Positions 22,883 through 34,907 of a DNA stretch of 64,000 bases are shown piece by piece (positions within the stretch are counted from its first letter, which is position 1; every line of letters starts with the position of its first letter). Location: contig JAYKXP010000155.1 of the NCBI GenBank assembly GCA_037176845.1, positions 1 to 64,000 on the forward strand. The letters are read 5' to 3'. The notes beneath the pieces were generated by a model. That model ran no database searches. It was not told the origin of the DNA and saw only the letters and a program-made list of their open reading frames with translations. This DNA is from Paramarasmius palmivorus. Taxonomy: Eukaryota > Basidiomycota > Agaricomycetes > Agaricales > Marasmiaceae. The position numbers and the translations under genes are program-made.

Positions 22883-24215
22883 TTACATAGCTTTGTAAAA
22901 AACATAACAAGCTTTATAACCCCGGCATATAGTAAAGTCTAAATTTCCTTTGTTGAGATCTTTATTGAAAATATACTTACATCGCTGGGTGGTCTGTACA
23001 GCCATTCCATCATGATACCATACATGATTGTTGTTGTCTATGGACTGGCAGACAAAGTGATTATCTTTATAATATATTATTCCCACTAAGCGGTACTGAT
23101 AAGCTCTTTCTTGATGAGGGATCTGTAGACACAAGTCAATGTAAGGCAGTTTTCTTCTTGGACCTGCTTCATGTATACCAAATGCAAGTAAAGAAGGTGG
23201 AGACTGGAAATTATGGTGAAATGTCAGATGTGAATTACATGTATTACATCTGCGTTGTGATAGCATGCCACTAAATAAAGACCTAGCTAAAACAGAAGTA
23301 GATGCAACAAAGTCAGTTGATTGATTAAATACAGGTGAATATGTATTGTATCCACTTTGAACTACAGAGGATGTACAGTTACATTGCTCCGCTCGTCGGT
23401 GTGCCTCAACATTCATAAATAATACTCTGTCAAGAAGATCAGACATGGGTGTAAAAGCACCAAGGTAAAAACTATTTGGATACTTGTTTATCACTGACAG
23501 TCTAAGTTGATCTTGGGCATTACTGGTATCAATAATACCATTGGCACACTGTACAAAAGATGTCTGAAGTTGCTTTAGGATATCATTCTCGCTGCTATTG
23601 AAATAAGAAGACCATCTTTGAGTGTCTGAATTCCACAGAGGCCATAAAACATCAAAGAGAGCATCATATGCACAGCTGTTATTGGACCACACAGGTGCTC
23701 CTAATGACGAAACATTAGGCTGTAATACATCTGCTACAGGCTCAAGTCGCACTCTCTTTATTACATCAGTTTTATAGGGAGCAGCGCTTCCAGATATTAC
23801 ACGTTTCTTGGATAGATCTGCACCTGACTTCTTAGTTTTAGTCTGCATTTTAGAGTCTACTTTCTGCATACCACAAAGCTTGCTTCTGTTGGACATGCTA
23901 CTGGGTAACATGGGCACCTGCCAAGATGGATCATATTGAACAGCCTCCTTAAGGGCTTGCTCCATGTCAGTTTTAGCTTTAGAGCTGTTAATGATTTCCC
24001 ATCCTAATTCTTCAACATCAATAACTTCTAAAGGATCGTTGTTTGACCAGCGCAAAGCATCACATACAGTAGGAGGCACATAGGACCTAGACATAGTTTT
24101 TCGAAAGGAGCCAATGAGAGTATTTCGTGTGTTTCCTTGTACATGTAGAGGTAAAGTACCCTCATATCTTTTCTTAGTAATATCATCCAATAGTTCAAGT
24201 TCAGGGACTCTTGTC
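22883..24215 (-). pseudogene. Helitron C-terminal extension with cysteine-protease-like domain
   Basis: After the frameshift the C-terminal end of the helicase protein continues for about 440 codons. It holds VWSNNSCAYDALFDVLWPLW (candidate catalytic Cys, coding near 23674) and, about 220 residues later, HFVCQSIDNNNHVWYHDGM (candidate His, near 23015). CNCTSS and CNTCNSH between them could form a zinc finger. The order Cys box, zinc CxxC pairs, His box with W-Y following resembles ubiquitin-specific proteases (C19). OTU is the alternative. Similar tails occur on some basidiomycete Helitron helicases as far as I recall. The role in transposition is unknown. The stop at 22883 lies only about 10 bp inside the proposed Helitron end. 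Confidence 0.55.
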
Positions 24216-25839
24216 TGAGTGAAGAGCCTTTTAATCCACCAGTTATTTTATTAGTATCAAATGAATCAAGAATGATTGTTCCCTTTGCAGTTGCACTTCT
24301 AGACAATGCTGTATAGTATGCATGAAAGCTACGACAGTTAGCAAGATGTACTGGATTACGTGGTCTGGTCTTTCCTTGTGACGAGAAATCAGTCATAGCG
24401 AAACATGGTACTACATCAACTTGAGTGCGGTATACTGTTAGCGTCTTTCCTTTACCATATGGAAGTTTGATAGTTGCATATTCAGATGTAGGTGTAATTG
24501 GCACCACATTAACTGGTAGCCCTGGAATTTCAACATCACTAGGAGGACTTGTTAGCTTGATGAAAAGAGTATCTAGTCGCTGCTGTGAAGGATGGCCTCT
24601 ACAAGTCCACCCATATACTATACCCTCTTGACCTCTGGTAATATTGAGCTCAGTAGCTATATTTTTTCTTATGATAACAGGCATACCTTTACATAGTGAT
24701 ATCTTTGCTGGTACTAAAGTATCAGCGGCACTAGGATCTAAGGTCCAAAGATATTCTTGCCATTGAGGAGTCATTTGTGATAGATAAACAGCATTTGGAT
24801 TCTTGTTCTGTCCTTTACTGTTACGATCTGAAGGTTTGATTATATCCTCTGAGTAAAAGTGATGCAAAGTCTGCTCTGTTTCTTCAGCAAATCGTGCTCC
24901 TCCAATTTGATTTATTTCATCCTTCTGAACATTTAATGCTGTTATAATTGCAACATTACGGAAGTCTGGATCACAAATTGATGCATGCCCTGGCATATTG
25001 GATGAGATTTTTGAATTGAGAAAGGCAATATCTGCCTGAGTACAGTTTTTATAGCGCATGTTTTCAAGGGCTGCTCTTAACTTGGAATCTTCTTCACTCT
25101 GTGTCTTTTGCCGCATATTTTGCCTTAAAATCACTACAGTTGTCACTAGATGCCACAGTGATTTTCCTATAGCCTCTTCTTGCTGACGTGGTGTACTGCG
25201 CAAAGCACCTATATTCTTTCCATAGAGGGAAATACTCTCACCACCCATTGGTGGAGGCAATTGAGCAAAATCTCCTGCAAAAATCATGTTTAGTCCACCA
25301 AACTCTGTATCATTGTTCAAAAGACAGAGACATAGCTGTCTACTTATACGATAGAGCTCCCAAGCTGATAACATAGACACTTCATCAAAGAAAACATATT
25401 TTACTCCAAGAAGCCATTCTCGAATTAAAGGTAAGTTGCTTGCAGTGGAATAGTCATTAATGCCAAATGCTGAATGATAGGTAGAACCTCCCAGAAGGGC
25501 TGCAGCACTACCCGTCAGAGCTACAACTAAAAGCTTATAGCTTTCATCACGGATATCAAAAAAGTGGATTAGTGATCGGAGCACAGTAGATTTTCCCGTG
25601 CCACCCATACCACCTATATACATCTTTAGCTGATCACTGTCAACAGAGGATGCATGATTAGCTATTATACGAAAAGCTCTCTCTTGTTCATTATTCAACT
25701 TGAATTTACTGATTGTATCTGTAATATATTGTGCTTGATGCGCAGCACTAAAGGATCGTTCTAGATAAGATTTATCAACAACTTTTACAATGTCAGTATG
25801 AGATCCAGGAGCAAAAGCAAGCTGTCTGTCATTTATAAA
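24200..25839 (-). pseudogene. Helitron PIF1-type DNA helicase block
   Basis: In frame with Rep across the TAG at 25840. LNNEQERAFRI opens the helicase, followed by the Walker A motif GGMGGTGKST (coding near 25590), Walker B VFFDEVSML (near 25385), FAGDFAQLPP (motif III) and a C-terminal motif ending FHAYYTALSRSA (motif VI-like, near 24310). In the family this 5'-3' helicase unwinds the strand being transferred. Near 24210 the frame shifts: LRQE is read in one frame and PELELLDDITKKRYEG in another. After the shift the original frame runs to a meaningless stop at 24028. Confidence 0.8.
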
Positions 25840-28200
25840 CTAGATACGAACCGAAGCAGGTACAAGATTGGCTCTCATCTCTAATATATGCTGTCGTCGA
25901 GACATAAGAGTAGTTTTCCAGTGCTCTCGAGACAAGGTAGGGATGTTAGAATATAAACCATCTAGAGTTTTCCTAGCCTCGGTTTGAATCTGATTCCATT
26001 TACACAATTCAAGCACTGCTCTAATATGATTTTTGTGTGTGAGCTGATTGCGGTAGCTTTTAGTATAGTGTAATTGATCAGCAGCTAACTCAAAGTCATC
26101 TAAAACACCATTTAGGGGCATTATTGTTTCAACAGGATCACAAAGATTTAAATCATTATCTATATCATCATGGTCATTTTCGTCTAGTGCAGCGTAGAAT
26201 GGATCCCAGCTACTTTGAAGACCATCTGACCTTCTCATCTGAGCATGATAATCATCTCTTGCATCAAGACACTGATATTTGATCATAAAGTTGTTCATCA
26301 GTTCTTTCTGGCAGTCTGTAAATTTATAGTCATCAAATGCTGCTTTCCATGAAGTATAAGACTCGATAAGATCTGTGCCTTTGTTCCAAGGTTTGAAAAG
26401 TGTCAACATTACACAGTAGTAATACTCCAAGTTTCCTTGATCGCTTCTGGGTAATGTAGCACCTAGAAAGTTGACCACTAGCTTATCAGAGTCTTTTTGT
26501 ATCTTTGCTACATGTGTCTTGAATAACTCGTGCTCAGGTGCATAGTAAAAGTATCCAGTAGGAAGGCTTTGGCTGGCAGAGTTGTCTATATATATTGGAC
26601 CATCTTTGTCACAATTTTGATTCAAGAGTTCATCGTTACTATTGCAGTCATCCTGAAAGGCTGCCTTATGTAACAGTGGTGATTCCTGTACATGTTTATT
26701 CTTTTTTCTTATAGTTTTCAGAGTAACACGATGGGAAATACGGATCCAATCATACAGGCAAACACTCTTTGCTTCAAATGGCCGATCGGTATAATCCATT
26801 ACAGGTGAAAGACCAATTATTCTTTCTCCGCGTTTAAGTAATGTAACACGTTCACAAGTATCACTAGACCGAATTTCATTTCTATCCTTAACATCAGATT
26901 CAAGTTTACTATTGTATGTGTCATTAGATATACCTTTGATGTGATGAGTATTGTGGACTTCATCGACATGCGAGTTGTCTAGACAGTGACCTGCACAGTC
27001 AGATTGTACTCTAGCAACATATTGCTGCCAGTAAAAGGGTATGAATCTATGATCAGTGTAGTGGTCAGGATAGCCAAGAAGATAAGAACAGATTAACGGT
27101 GCACCAAACTCCATTTTTGTTGTAAGGAGGTTTACAATTTTAGTGAGTATTTTACGTGCCTTTTCAGTACTGCTATCTGTACCATTTACAATGTGCCCTG
27201 ACTTGGAATATACAGACAGTATTGCATCAAATACAACATGTGTTTTTAGTGAGGCCTTTGTAATGTAGTCAGTAACATACAGAACTACAGACTTAATTGC
27301 AGTACCTGAACCCAGATAAGTTACATCTGTGTTTGATCTTAATAAATAGGTCAATGGATACGAGAAAGTATTGAACCAGGGCTCATCCTTACGGAGGACA
27401 ACTGCACCACTTTCCTGATCTATAAATGTTTTGGGTTGAATTGGTCGAGGAAATCGTGCATGGCACTTGCCCCATTTGTTGTCACGACATCCTTTATATA
27501 GATGGCGCTTTTTAACAGTACCATCTTTTTTGCGATTGGGATCACAATCATGTATGTTTGTCCTTAATATCAAAGTATTTACATCATGCTGATATTGGGC
27601 TGTCCATTGAACATATGCAATACATAAAGCACACGTTAGATCAGCGTTAACATGAGCATTACATCTTCCAGGAGGTAATATGGGAAAGGTTTCTGTAGGT
27701 GGTTTATAGCCTTCAGCATGCTTTTCATTGTGATACTGTTCAGCAACCTTAGCAAATGAAGAATCCATGAATTGACCTGCAAAGACACTGTCCAGATATT
27801 CAACAAGCTTCTTCTCAAAGTCATCACTCTTACTTAACAGTCTCTCACGTATTTGAAGAGGTGTCAGATTACCCTTTATCCACAACATCAAGTGGAGATG
27901 CAGTGTCAGTCTTCCTTGCTGTTCCACTACACCATAATGTGCATCATGATCACCATACAGGCCCCGACTGTTACTATGATAGCCAAGAACATCATTAATG
28001 AATATATCTACCATAAACTTAAAGAATCGTGCTGAAGCAACAGGGTTCTTACAAATCATACGAAGGCGAGTAGGATAATTCTTCAAGGTAGGCTTGTATT
28101 CAATATCACTATCAGCAAAGTAAATACACAGAGGATGTTTACTGTCAGCTGGTGAAATTGTAATGTACCATGAAGGAGCACCTTTATGAGAAATAAGAGA
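25840..28200 (-). pseudogene. Helitron Rep (HUH endonuclease) block
   Basis: It is in frame with the N-terminal block across the TAG at 28201. After GAPSWYITISPAD and FADSDIE comes the HUH motif (LTLHLHLMLW; histidines two apart, coding near 27890). Further on, the paired-tyrosine motif YVTDYITK (near 27270) supplies the residues that in active Helitrons attack and hold DNA ends. Cys/His pairs (CNAH...CALC, GCRDNKWGKCHARFPR) match the zinc region between them. A second in-frame TAG at 25840-25842 separates it from the helicase block, 47 codons before the next methionine. Both catalytic motifs look intact, so the inactivation seems recent or partial. Confidence 0.8.
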
Positions 28201-29883
28201 CTAAACTTCATTTCTCATGTACTTCTTTGTTGTAGTTGAACCATTTACTTTCCCTGCTACATGGTCTAAATCACCAATTACTTTGAAACAAGCTACTTCA
28301 GCATCAGTTTGTGGACGGACCTTTTCGCCTTTCATCATACGATCAGCGATATCTTGCAATACTGATGTATTCAACTTTAAAAGTCTATCTGCAATTCCCG
28401 AAAAAGATGCACGGTCAGCTAATAGCCATCCAGCTGAAGTAGCAGCTTTAACCTGCTCATGACTAAATGCTACAATAGGAAAGTTCTCATCAACCTGAAA
28501 ACGCTTGTCATAGTACATCAATAGTAATTTCTTGTGTGTCTCATCTGATACTCTGCTACGCCCCACACCTCCTAGCCCATATGGGAATAGCCAGGGAAAC
28601 ATTTTAGGATATAGACTGGGGTTTTTCCATATAGATTCACCTTGTTGTTTATGGCCCACTGCAAGAACCTTACCACCACGGTTAAAGTAGCTGGTTGCTA
28701 TCCCCGTGAGTTGATCTTTGGTATAAGTAGGCAAATTCTCTGACATGATCCCATGGACAGTGAAAGTACATAGACCCTCAGATGTGCCATCTTCCTCTTC
28801 ATTATCATCAAGTGACATTGCTTCCACTGTCTTGTTACTGTCAGCTTCCTTCCATATAACTGCACAAGGAGGAAGATTTTCATCATACTGCTGAAGATTT
28901 GATTCAGATATCTTAATATCAGAATAATCAGCATGGTTGAGTATCAGCCATCTTAATGCTGTCTTAACAACCCCTCTTCTTACAAGAAGTGGTGTACGTG
29001 CAAAGTCATCTTCAGTAGGTTTTGATGGACCTGTAAAAAGAATTGCAAGAACATCATCAATGTCACTCTTTGGTGGAGGTAAGATGTCATATACCCTTGG
29101 TATCGGTGATTCAAATGCCATTGCATTTGCCTTCATCTTCTTTCCGCCTGAAGCTATTCTCACAAAACATGATGTATGTCTAACACGAGCAACTAGAAGC
29201 TTTTCTACATATGATAAATACTTTAATTCCTCTGGTACTTCTCCTATCCAGAACCCATTAGCTAGTGCATGCTTCGGTATCTTGTTTGCCATAAGTGATG
29301 CCCGACATGACGAGCAGACATTTTTACACACCTTGTCATACACTGGTCCAGTATCATATGTTATTGGATCCTTTGTGGTTTGTCTGGTTTTGCGGGACAC
29401 TCCATCAATGTCAAGAATGTGTAACAAATTCTTGATGTTCCGGATAGGTGTCAGCTTTGATGTGAGAGTCAATTGTCCACATACAGCACACCCATCTTCT
29501 TCAAATGATTCAGGTAGCATCTTTCTACATGTGTTATTAATTAGGCTTTCATTGAGTGCAGAGTCAGCAGGACAAGGAGGAAACGTGCCAGATGAAAGCT
29601 TGGTTGTAGGCATTAGTGATGAACGAATCAACTCAGATGCTAATGCATTATCATCAACCTTGCGTGCCCTGTTCCTCCTTATTACTTGAGTTACACGCTT
29701 CTTTTCTCTTAGAGGCTTCTGCACCTGTATCACAGCAGCCACTTGTTTGCAGGTACCACATTGATGTTGAGAGAAGAATTCAACTATAGCATTAGTATCC
29801 AAAGTAGAGTATGCAGGAACATGATGTGCCTTACCAGCCAACTGACATTCATCACGAGAGAGATATGGGAGAAGTATCCGCAT
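28201..29883 (-). pseudogene. Helitron protein, N-terminal part (DUF6570-like and Helitron-like N domains)
   Basis: The probable start is ATG at 29883 (MRILLPYLSRDECQ). The frame is open further upstream to 30768, but that part lies in DNA of different composition. A His/Cys element (LAGKAHH...QHQCGTC) opens the protein. A zinc-like CAVCG / CKNVCSSC region follows, then GFWIGEVPEELKYLSYVEKLLVARVRH, the signature of the DUF6570 region found before Helitron Rep proteins. The Helitron-like N domain comes next (YPKMFPWLFPYGLGG). The frame ends at TAG (28201-28203), but the same frame continues into the Rep block, so this stop is a nonsense mutation rather than a natural end. Confidence 0.75.
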
Positions 29884-30768
29884 AGGAAGGAAGACATACA
29901 GTAAGTCTTGCAGCTTACAGGTAGAACTGGTCACTACTTCACAACGAATATAGGTAAAACTATACATTTCATTGTAATCACAGGCTTTACCATAAGGAGG
30001 AACATATGGCTGCAAGCATGACCATGGTATGCGTGGCTTTCTTCCTCCACCAACAAGCTGTTGATTACTGTATACAGAACTGCAAGGTTCGGGATGTCCT
30101 TGGACGAGCAAGTGAATACACGAGGCAATAGTCTGCACCATCAGCTCCGTTACATCTTGGCGCCTAACGAATTCCAGCTTTGCGACACTGTTTCGTTCAT
30201 AGTATGCGAAGCCTGCCATGGACTCAACGGCCATGGATACCAGAGAGCGGGAGAATACGATACACAAATGATACGGGCAAAACGTTACCAAGCGGACAGT
30301 AGCAGCGAAGTCGTGCTTGCGAGTGACAAATCGACTGAGGTAAAGATATATCAATGTCATCCTGATCCTATGCATCTCTTGCATCCGAGTGGAAACGAGA
30401 TGCACAAGTACGCATGTAAAAACAATACCATGAAGAACCTTCCAGGGCCTAGGCCGGGGATGAGAATCGTAGAAACGGACGCCTGCGTGAACAGAACATA
30501 ACAAGAAGCTTTGACAGCAAGCCGCTAGTCGACTACCAGTCGACCGCAGGATAGAGGGAACACCGTCAGTGTTACACGTATCAATTAATCCGACGTCATC
30601 TGCTGTGACACGGGAGATAACGGTACACGAGAACTTATGATCAGCGCTTGGATACAAGAAAGAGCTACAGCGCTTTTGACAAACAGGTCCAGTATACCGA
30701 GCTGTCGAAAAGGCAGCAGAGAAAGACGATGAGTTACGAGGAGCAGCATGTATCGTGATATATTTCAT
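29884..30768 (-). other. Open frame upstream of the Helitron protein, uncertain
   Basis: The Helitron N-terminal frame stays open for 295 more codons. Only the part up to about 30092 has the Helitron's AT-rich composition; the rest is host-like. The plus strand also carries an open frame at 30061-30501. I see no domain in either and cannot say whether this is a fused host gene fragment or chance. Confidence 0.3.
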
Positions 30769-31249
30769 ATTGGTGAGTGATATAGCAGATAAAGGGTGTT
30801 CATTGGATGAGGAGTTATGTCTATGTAGGCTCCCGCTACATGCCGGATTGACGTCCAGCTTTGTCGACCTTCAAGAGGAGGCGAGATAAGTGACATGGTA
30901 TAGTGTGACCAAGGGAGACTCACGAATCGACCACATATGAAATCGTGTTTCCCGACAGAATCTCCCGGCCTTTATCTCCTTTCCCAACGTCTACTACACC
31001 ATTGGCAGAAGAATTTGTAGGGAAAGAAAGACGAAACGCCGTGGACAGTAGGCAAACGAAGACTGGGTCAAAAGGATGAGCTATACCAGACGCACACTAT
31101 AACCAAATGGCACAATACCTATATAAATTTGACGCATTGCGGTAGAGATGAATGTGGTTTGAATGATAGTCGTCTTGGAATTATTCAACCAACACAACGA
31201 ACTTCACATCACGTGTTCAAGAACATTCTTGCCGTAATCTACCTAAAAC
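30769..31249. other. No gene recognised
   Basis: Intergenic. A TATA-like word (CCTATATAAATT) lies at about 31118. No supported frame. Confidence 0.35.
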
Positions 31250-33790
31250 CTATACATGAAATCTATGTTTCTTTGCTCGATTCATTGCAGCATCCAGTAT
31301 CCCTACGCTCTGGGAACGACTCCCGACAAACTGTGCCCCTTCTGGCCGAACGAGAACGGATACGACAGAGCCAAATTTCAGTGGAAACCACCATTTCAAG
31401 GATCGGCAGTCTCGAGCGCTGAAATTAATGTCCGATGAGGATGACATTCTCACCTTTTCACCTCCCAATATCTTTGAGAAGGCATCGACTGCTCTTTCGT
31501 CTTCTTCTAGGACCGCGGTAACAAGGGATTGGGTCACAACCTCGGTTCTCCTGTTATGTCGAGCACTTCGAGCAGCGAACACGAGCCCGACTGCTTGTTG
31601 AACCTTGAAAGAAGTCCATAGGGAGGATAAAGTTATGCCACCCCGCTGATCATGATGTCGGACGATTATGATTCGATCCAGAGCGGAAATTATGTCTCTT
31701 CGTAGTTGAACAGCACGCGTCCGCCGCTCGACCTCCTGTACCGCTTCATCCTCGCCGAAATAACGATTCGACACCAACACTCCTCCTAGTTCCGAAAAGG
31801 CAAAGAGGGAGAACAGCTGGGTTATGCCGTCCAAGGTATATACATTCGGTAAGTGCTGAAAATCGCCTTCAGATTTAATGCACCACTGAAAATACCCCTC
31901 AGTGCGGTTCACCATAACATCGCGCCAACAAGCTGCTAATGTAAACAAACTCGAATAATAACCTGTTGTCGAGCTATCGGTCAAGCTATCGGACGATTCT
32001 GCTGCATCGAAGAATTCGAATACAGCAGACCACCAGCTCTGCTCCAGAGTGGAATGGCAGTAGAAGTAATGGCCGTGGCACAGAGTTGCTTCTAGCGGGA
32101 TGATAGTGTACGGACTACCAGCCCGGATCACGCTTGAAATCTGGTTAGCAGACTTCAAAGAACTTGACTCGCGAGCCACTCACGCTCTGTCACCAGATGC
32201 CAGCAGCAGCGCCGAAACTGAAGGCATCGAACAAACCAATTTGGCGTGCCTACGCAGGTAAACCGCGGTATCCGCGAGGAAATTGGGATCGTCTATAGAA
32301 TAGCCCACGAACAACAACACTGAACCCGACTTTACGGCGAGATCGACATTACATCCACTTGGAGCGACTGACACGGTATGGAAAGCGTGTGCAGTAGCGA
32401 GGAAATACCAGTCTACTGGAGGTGTACCTTCGTCGCCCCTCGGGTTTTTGAATTGCCAACCATATTGTCGGGAATAGGTGTCAGTTGAAAGCGAGGGATC
32501 AACATGAACTCCGGAGCCAGGGATGCAGGAGAAAAAGAATATCCGATCATTGAAAGGAGCTTGAATCGTATGCAAGAAGTCTGAAAAGGATGCGTAGTCG
32601 TGAACACTTTCACCGACGCCTGACAGATCTAAAGCCGTTTGTTGAGTAACAAACAGTTCGAGAGTTATCGATAGACTTGCCAATGATGGGTCTCAACACA
32701 GAACATGAACCTATTTCAGACAACCCAGCTTTGGTGATCGGTCCCTGCCGCACACCCATCCCAGAGCTAGCGGGCAGCACAACAATTACATTGGACGACA
32801 GGATCGCAGGCAATAGACGCCCAGCATGCATTCGACTATATTCCTCCTTGGACAGGACAGCAACACCCCTCACCGGAACACCCGAAAGGGAGCTAAAAAA
32901 ACAACGATCTTCATAGCCGTTCAGTTGCACAGAAGTGAGCTTGAAAAATTGATCGCTGTTTCCGTGATGCTTTTGGGTCCAGTTACATCGTTGTAGAAGG
33001 CCCTCTAAGTGATCCACCAGAGGGCTCTCCTTAATCATGCACACCAATGAAATATAAGCTTCCTCGAAGTCGTGAAACTGTACATATCACTCACATAACA
33101 AGTTGGCCAGAATATGTCTCGTCTGCCCATGGGACCAACAACTAGATAGACGTCTCCTTGTACCGTCTAAACGAAGCTGTATTAGTGTACAAACTCTCAT
33201 TGCTCGGACCACATACCGGACGCCACGAGAACTGTCTCTTAAATCGAGAAGTTCGCCGAGACAGGTTGAGTCCTTCAGGGACGACTTGTAGTCGATTCTC
33301 TACGCGGAAGTCTTCGTCCCTATACGGATGCGCCTTGGATCCGCGGCTTACAATATTCGGGGCACTGGCAACGGGGTCAATACCACTGTCACCACCGTCC
33401 ACGTCGCCTTGGGCGTGTAATCTGGAGTATAAAACAAGTCAGCTCTCAGAAAACGAATACCGGAATCTATGCTACTGACGCAAGATTGCCAACCGATACG
33501 TCCGACCGGAAATTTAGGGCGAATGGAAGACATCCAGCCATGCCCTCACCTTGAAAAAATCGCTTAGAGAGTATAATATATAGCAAACACCTAGCCTCGT
33601 ACCTGGCGCAAAGAAAAGTTTCTCTTCGTCCGCCAAAGAGAGCAGCGGCTTGGCGTCGTTCATGAAAAACTGCAACGCTTGAATCGCTGTGACGGCGCCA
33701 TTTGCCATATCAAACAGCTGGCGCCACAGCAGATGTTCCAACCTACGCAAAATAGGTGGTCGAAGGGTCCCATAGTGAAACCAAGCCTAT
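31250..33790 (-). CDS. JmjC/cupin-like agaricomycete family gene, possibly truncated
   Basis: Read on the minus strand in several exons. An upstream exon carries AWFHYGTLRPPILRR (after a TTAATAG acceptor near 33788). A later one has QRCNWTQKHHGNSDQFFKL and a Val-rich segment. Then come VDWYFLATAHAFHTVSV with SGCNVDLAVKSGSVLLFVG, and a last long exon with RAGSPYTIIPLEATLCHGHYFYCHST. The order resembles JmjC-like proteins of Agaricomycetes (FHPFHVDASGFNT..., LKPG..LFMRPGTPH, CHGGHFY). The iron-binding HxD of the first half is not preserved here (HTVSVAP), so enzymatic activity is doubtful. The reading frame changes near 32685 without an obvious intron, so a frameshift is possible. The gene starts within about 100 bp of the left terminal block of the candidate KDZ element, so its 5' end may be missing. 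Confidence 0.4.
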
Positions 33791-33891
33791 TAAGCAGTCA
33801 GAGAGCCCGAAAGACCTAACGCAAATGACGACCTGCCCTTAACAGCGTTACTCTCGTAAGATTTGTGGACATGGGCAATATATCTGACCAC

Positions 33892-33965
33892 CCGGCCTGG
33901 CTGGGACATTGCAAAGTTAAGGACTATAGACTCCATGAGTCATTGCAAAGTCTAGGGATCAATTC
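33892..33965 (+). repeat. Left terminal inverted block of the candidate KDZ element
   Basis: CATTGCAAAGT occurs at 33907-33917 and 33941-33951. It matches the reverse complement of 56288-56361 with identical internal spacing. Confidence 0.6.
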
Positions 33966-34196
33966 TCGGGCAAGAATAAATACAGGAAATTTATTCTGCT
34001 AACTCTCGGAATCCCTAAATAGGAATTAAAATGATATTTCTGCAACAGGGTTAGCATAAACTCACGAAAATTAATTAAATTATTGTAGTACAAAAGAAAA
34101 TAAACTCCCGGTTACCGACAATGCAATGTCTACGATTACAACACAGAACGACACAGCAGATATATGGCACAGAACAATGCAATGTGATCTGTAGTG

Positions 34197-34907
34197 CTAA
34201 TCCTCCTCACCGTCATCAGAAAAGTACTCCCCATGCCCCTTGTCACTCTCTGAATCATGGACCTCTTCCTCATCGGCGTCGTCTCCGGTGGATGCATCCT
34301 GACTGGAACCTCGTCCCCTAGGCTTAGGGTCAGGAGAATCCCAAATTGCCTTGAATTTATCAACCAGTCGATCCCGAATAGATGCTTGCCGTAGTGAATA
34401 AGCTATCCGCCCCTCGGCTCCAGGGAAATCCAGGTCTGCCGTGACAAAGCTGCGCCAACGTGAAGCCTCGTACTGTAGGCTCGCACACACTCTCCGTATC
34501 TCTTCATGCAAAAGCTCAACCTCTTCATCCCATCGACGCTTGCAAGCCCACGTCTTCACCCATTCCAGTCTCACCGCCTCCGTCAGGGCCTCCGGCTCGT
34601 CGTCCGGCTTGACAGACTTCCAGATCCACGACGTTTGTTTCTTCGACTCTCCTGGGCGGATAACAGGCAGTTCCTTGCCTTCCTGATCTTTCTTCTGCTT
34701 CCCCAGCTCCTTCAGCACCTTACGGGCATTCCTATACGCCCGTGTATCCACCTCATCCAATGACGTAACATCCTTGTCTAGTAGTTGCCGAGCATTCACA
34801 CTCTCTTCACCCACTAGAACCCGGAGCGCATTCCAAGCTGCACGATACTTTTGTTTGTGCTGTTCAATCTTTTTCTCGTTGTGGGCAAGGTTATCATCCG
34901 TACAGGC
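34197..34907 (-). pseudogene. KDZ transposase, C-terminal part (separated by element B)
   Basis: On the minus strand the frame after the palindromic element reads TDDNLAHNEKKIEQHKQKYR, LRVLVGEESV, SWIWKS, EALTEAVRLEWVKTWACKRR and LLHEEIRRVCASLQYEASRW, and ends in an acidic tail (DDADEEEVHDSESD). This matches the coiled C-terminal region of KDZ transposases, where a WIW motif and an R-x-EW-x-K segment precede a helix with E-E-x-R-R. The first 16 codons of the apparent frame (from 34955) belong to the element, not to the gene. The matching N-terminal part lies at 37912-40954. The last intact transposase exon was therefore split by the insertion. Confidence 0.7.

Larger units (their letters stand above)
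22871..30092 (-). mobile_element. Helitron relic (boundaries inferred)
   Basis: An AT-rich island with three minus-strand blocks in the normal Helitron order: N-terminal domain, HUH Rep, then PIF1-type helicase. Proposed ends on the minus strand are TCCCGAACC preceded by A (at about 30092) and CTGG followed by T (at 22871-22874). These fit the A|TC...CTRR|T rule. A possible stem (AGCTTTGT / ACAAGCT) lies at about 22889-22913. Internal lesions (two TAG stops and one frameshift) make it inactive. The coding evidence is strong; the exact ends are my inference. Confidence 0.7.

Noticed and set aside
28937..29689. 250-aa plus-strand frame opposite the Helitron N-terminal block
   Set aside because: Antisense to a clearly conserved Helitron domain; no independent evidence.
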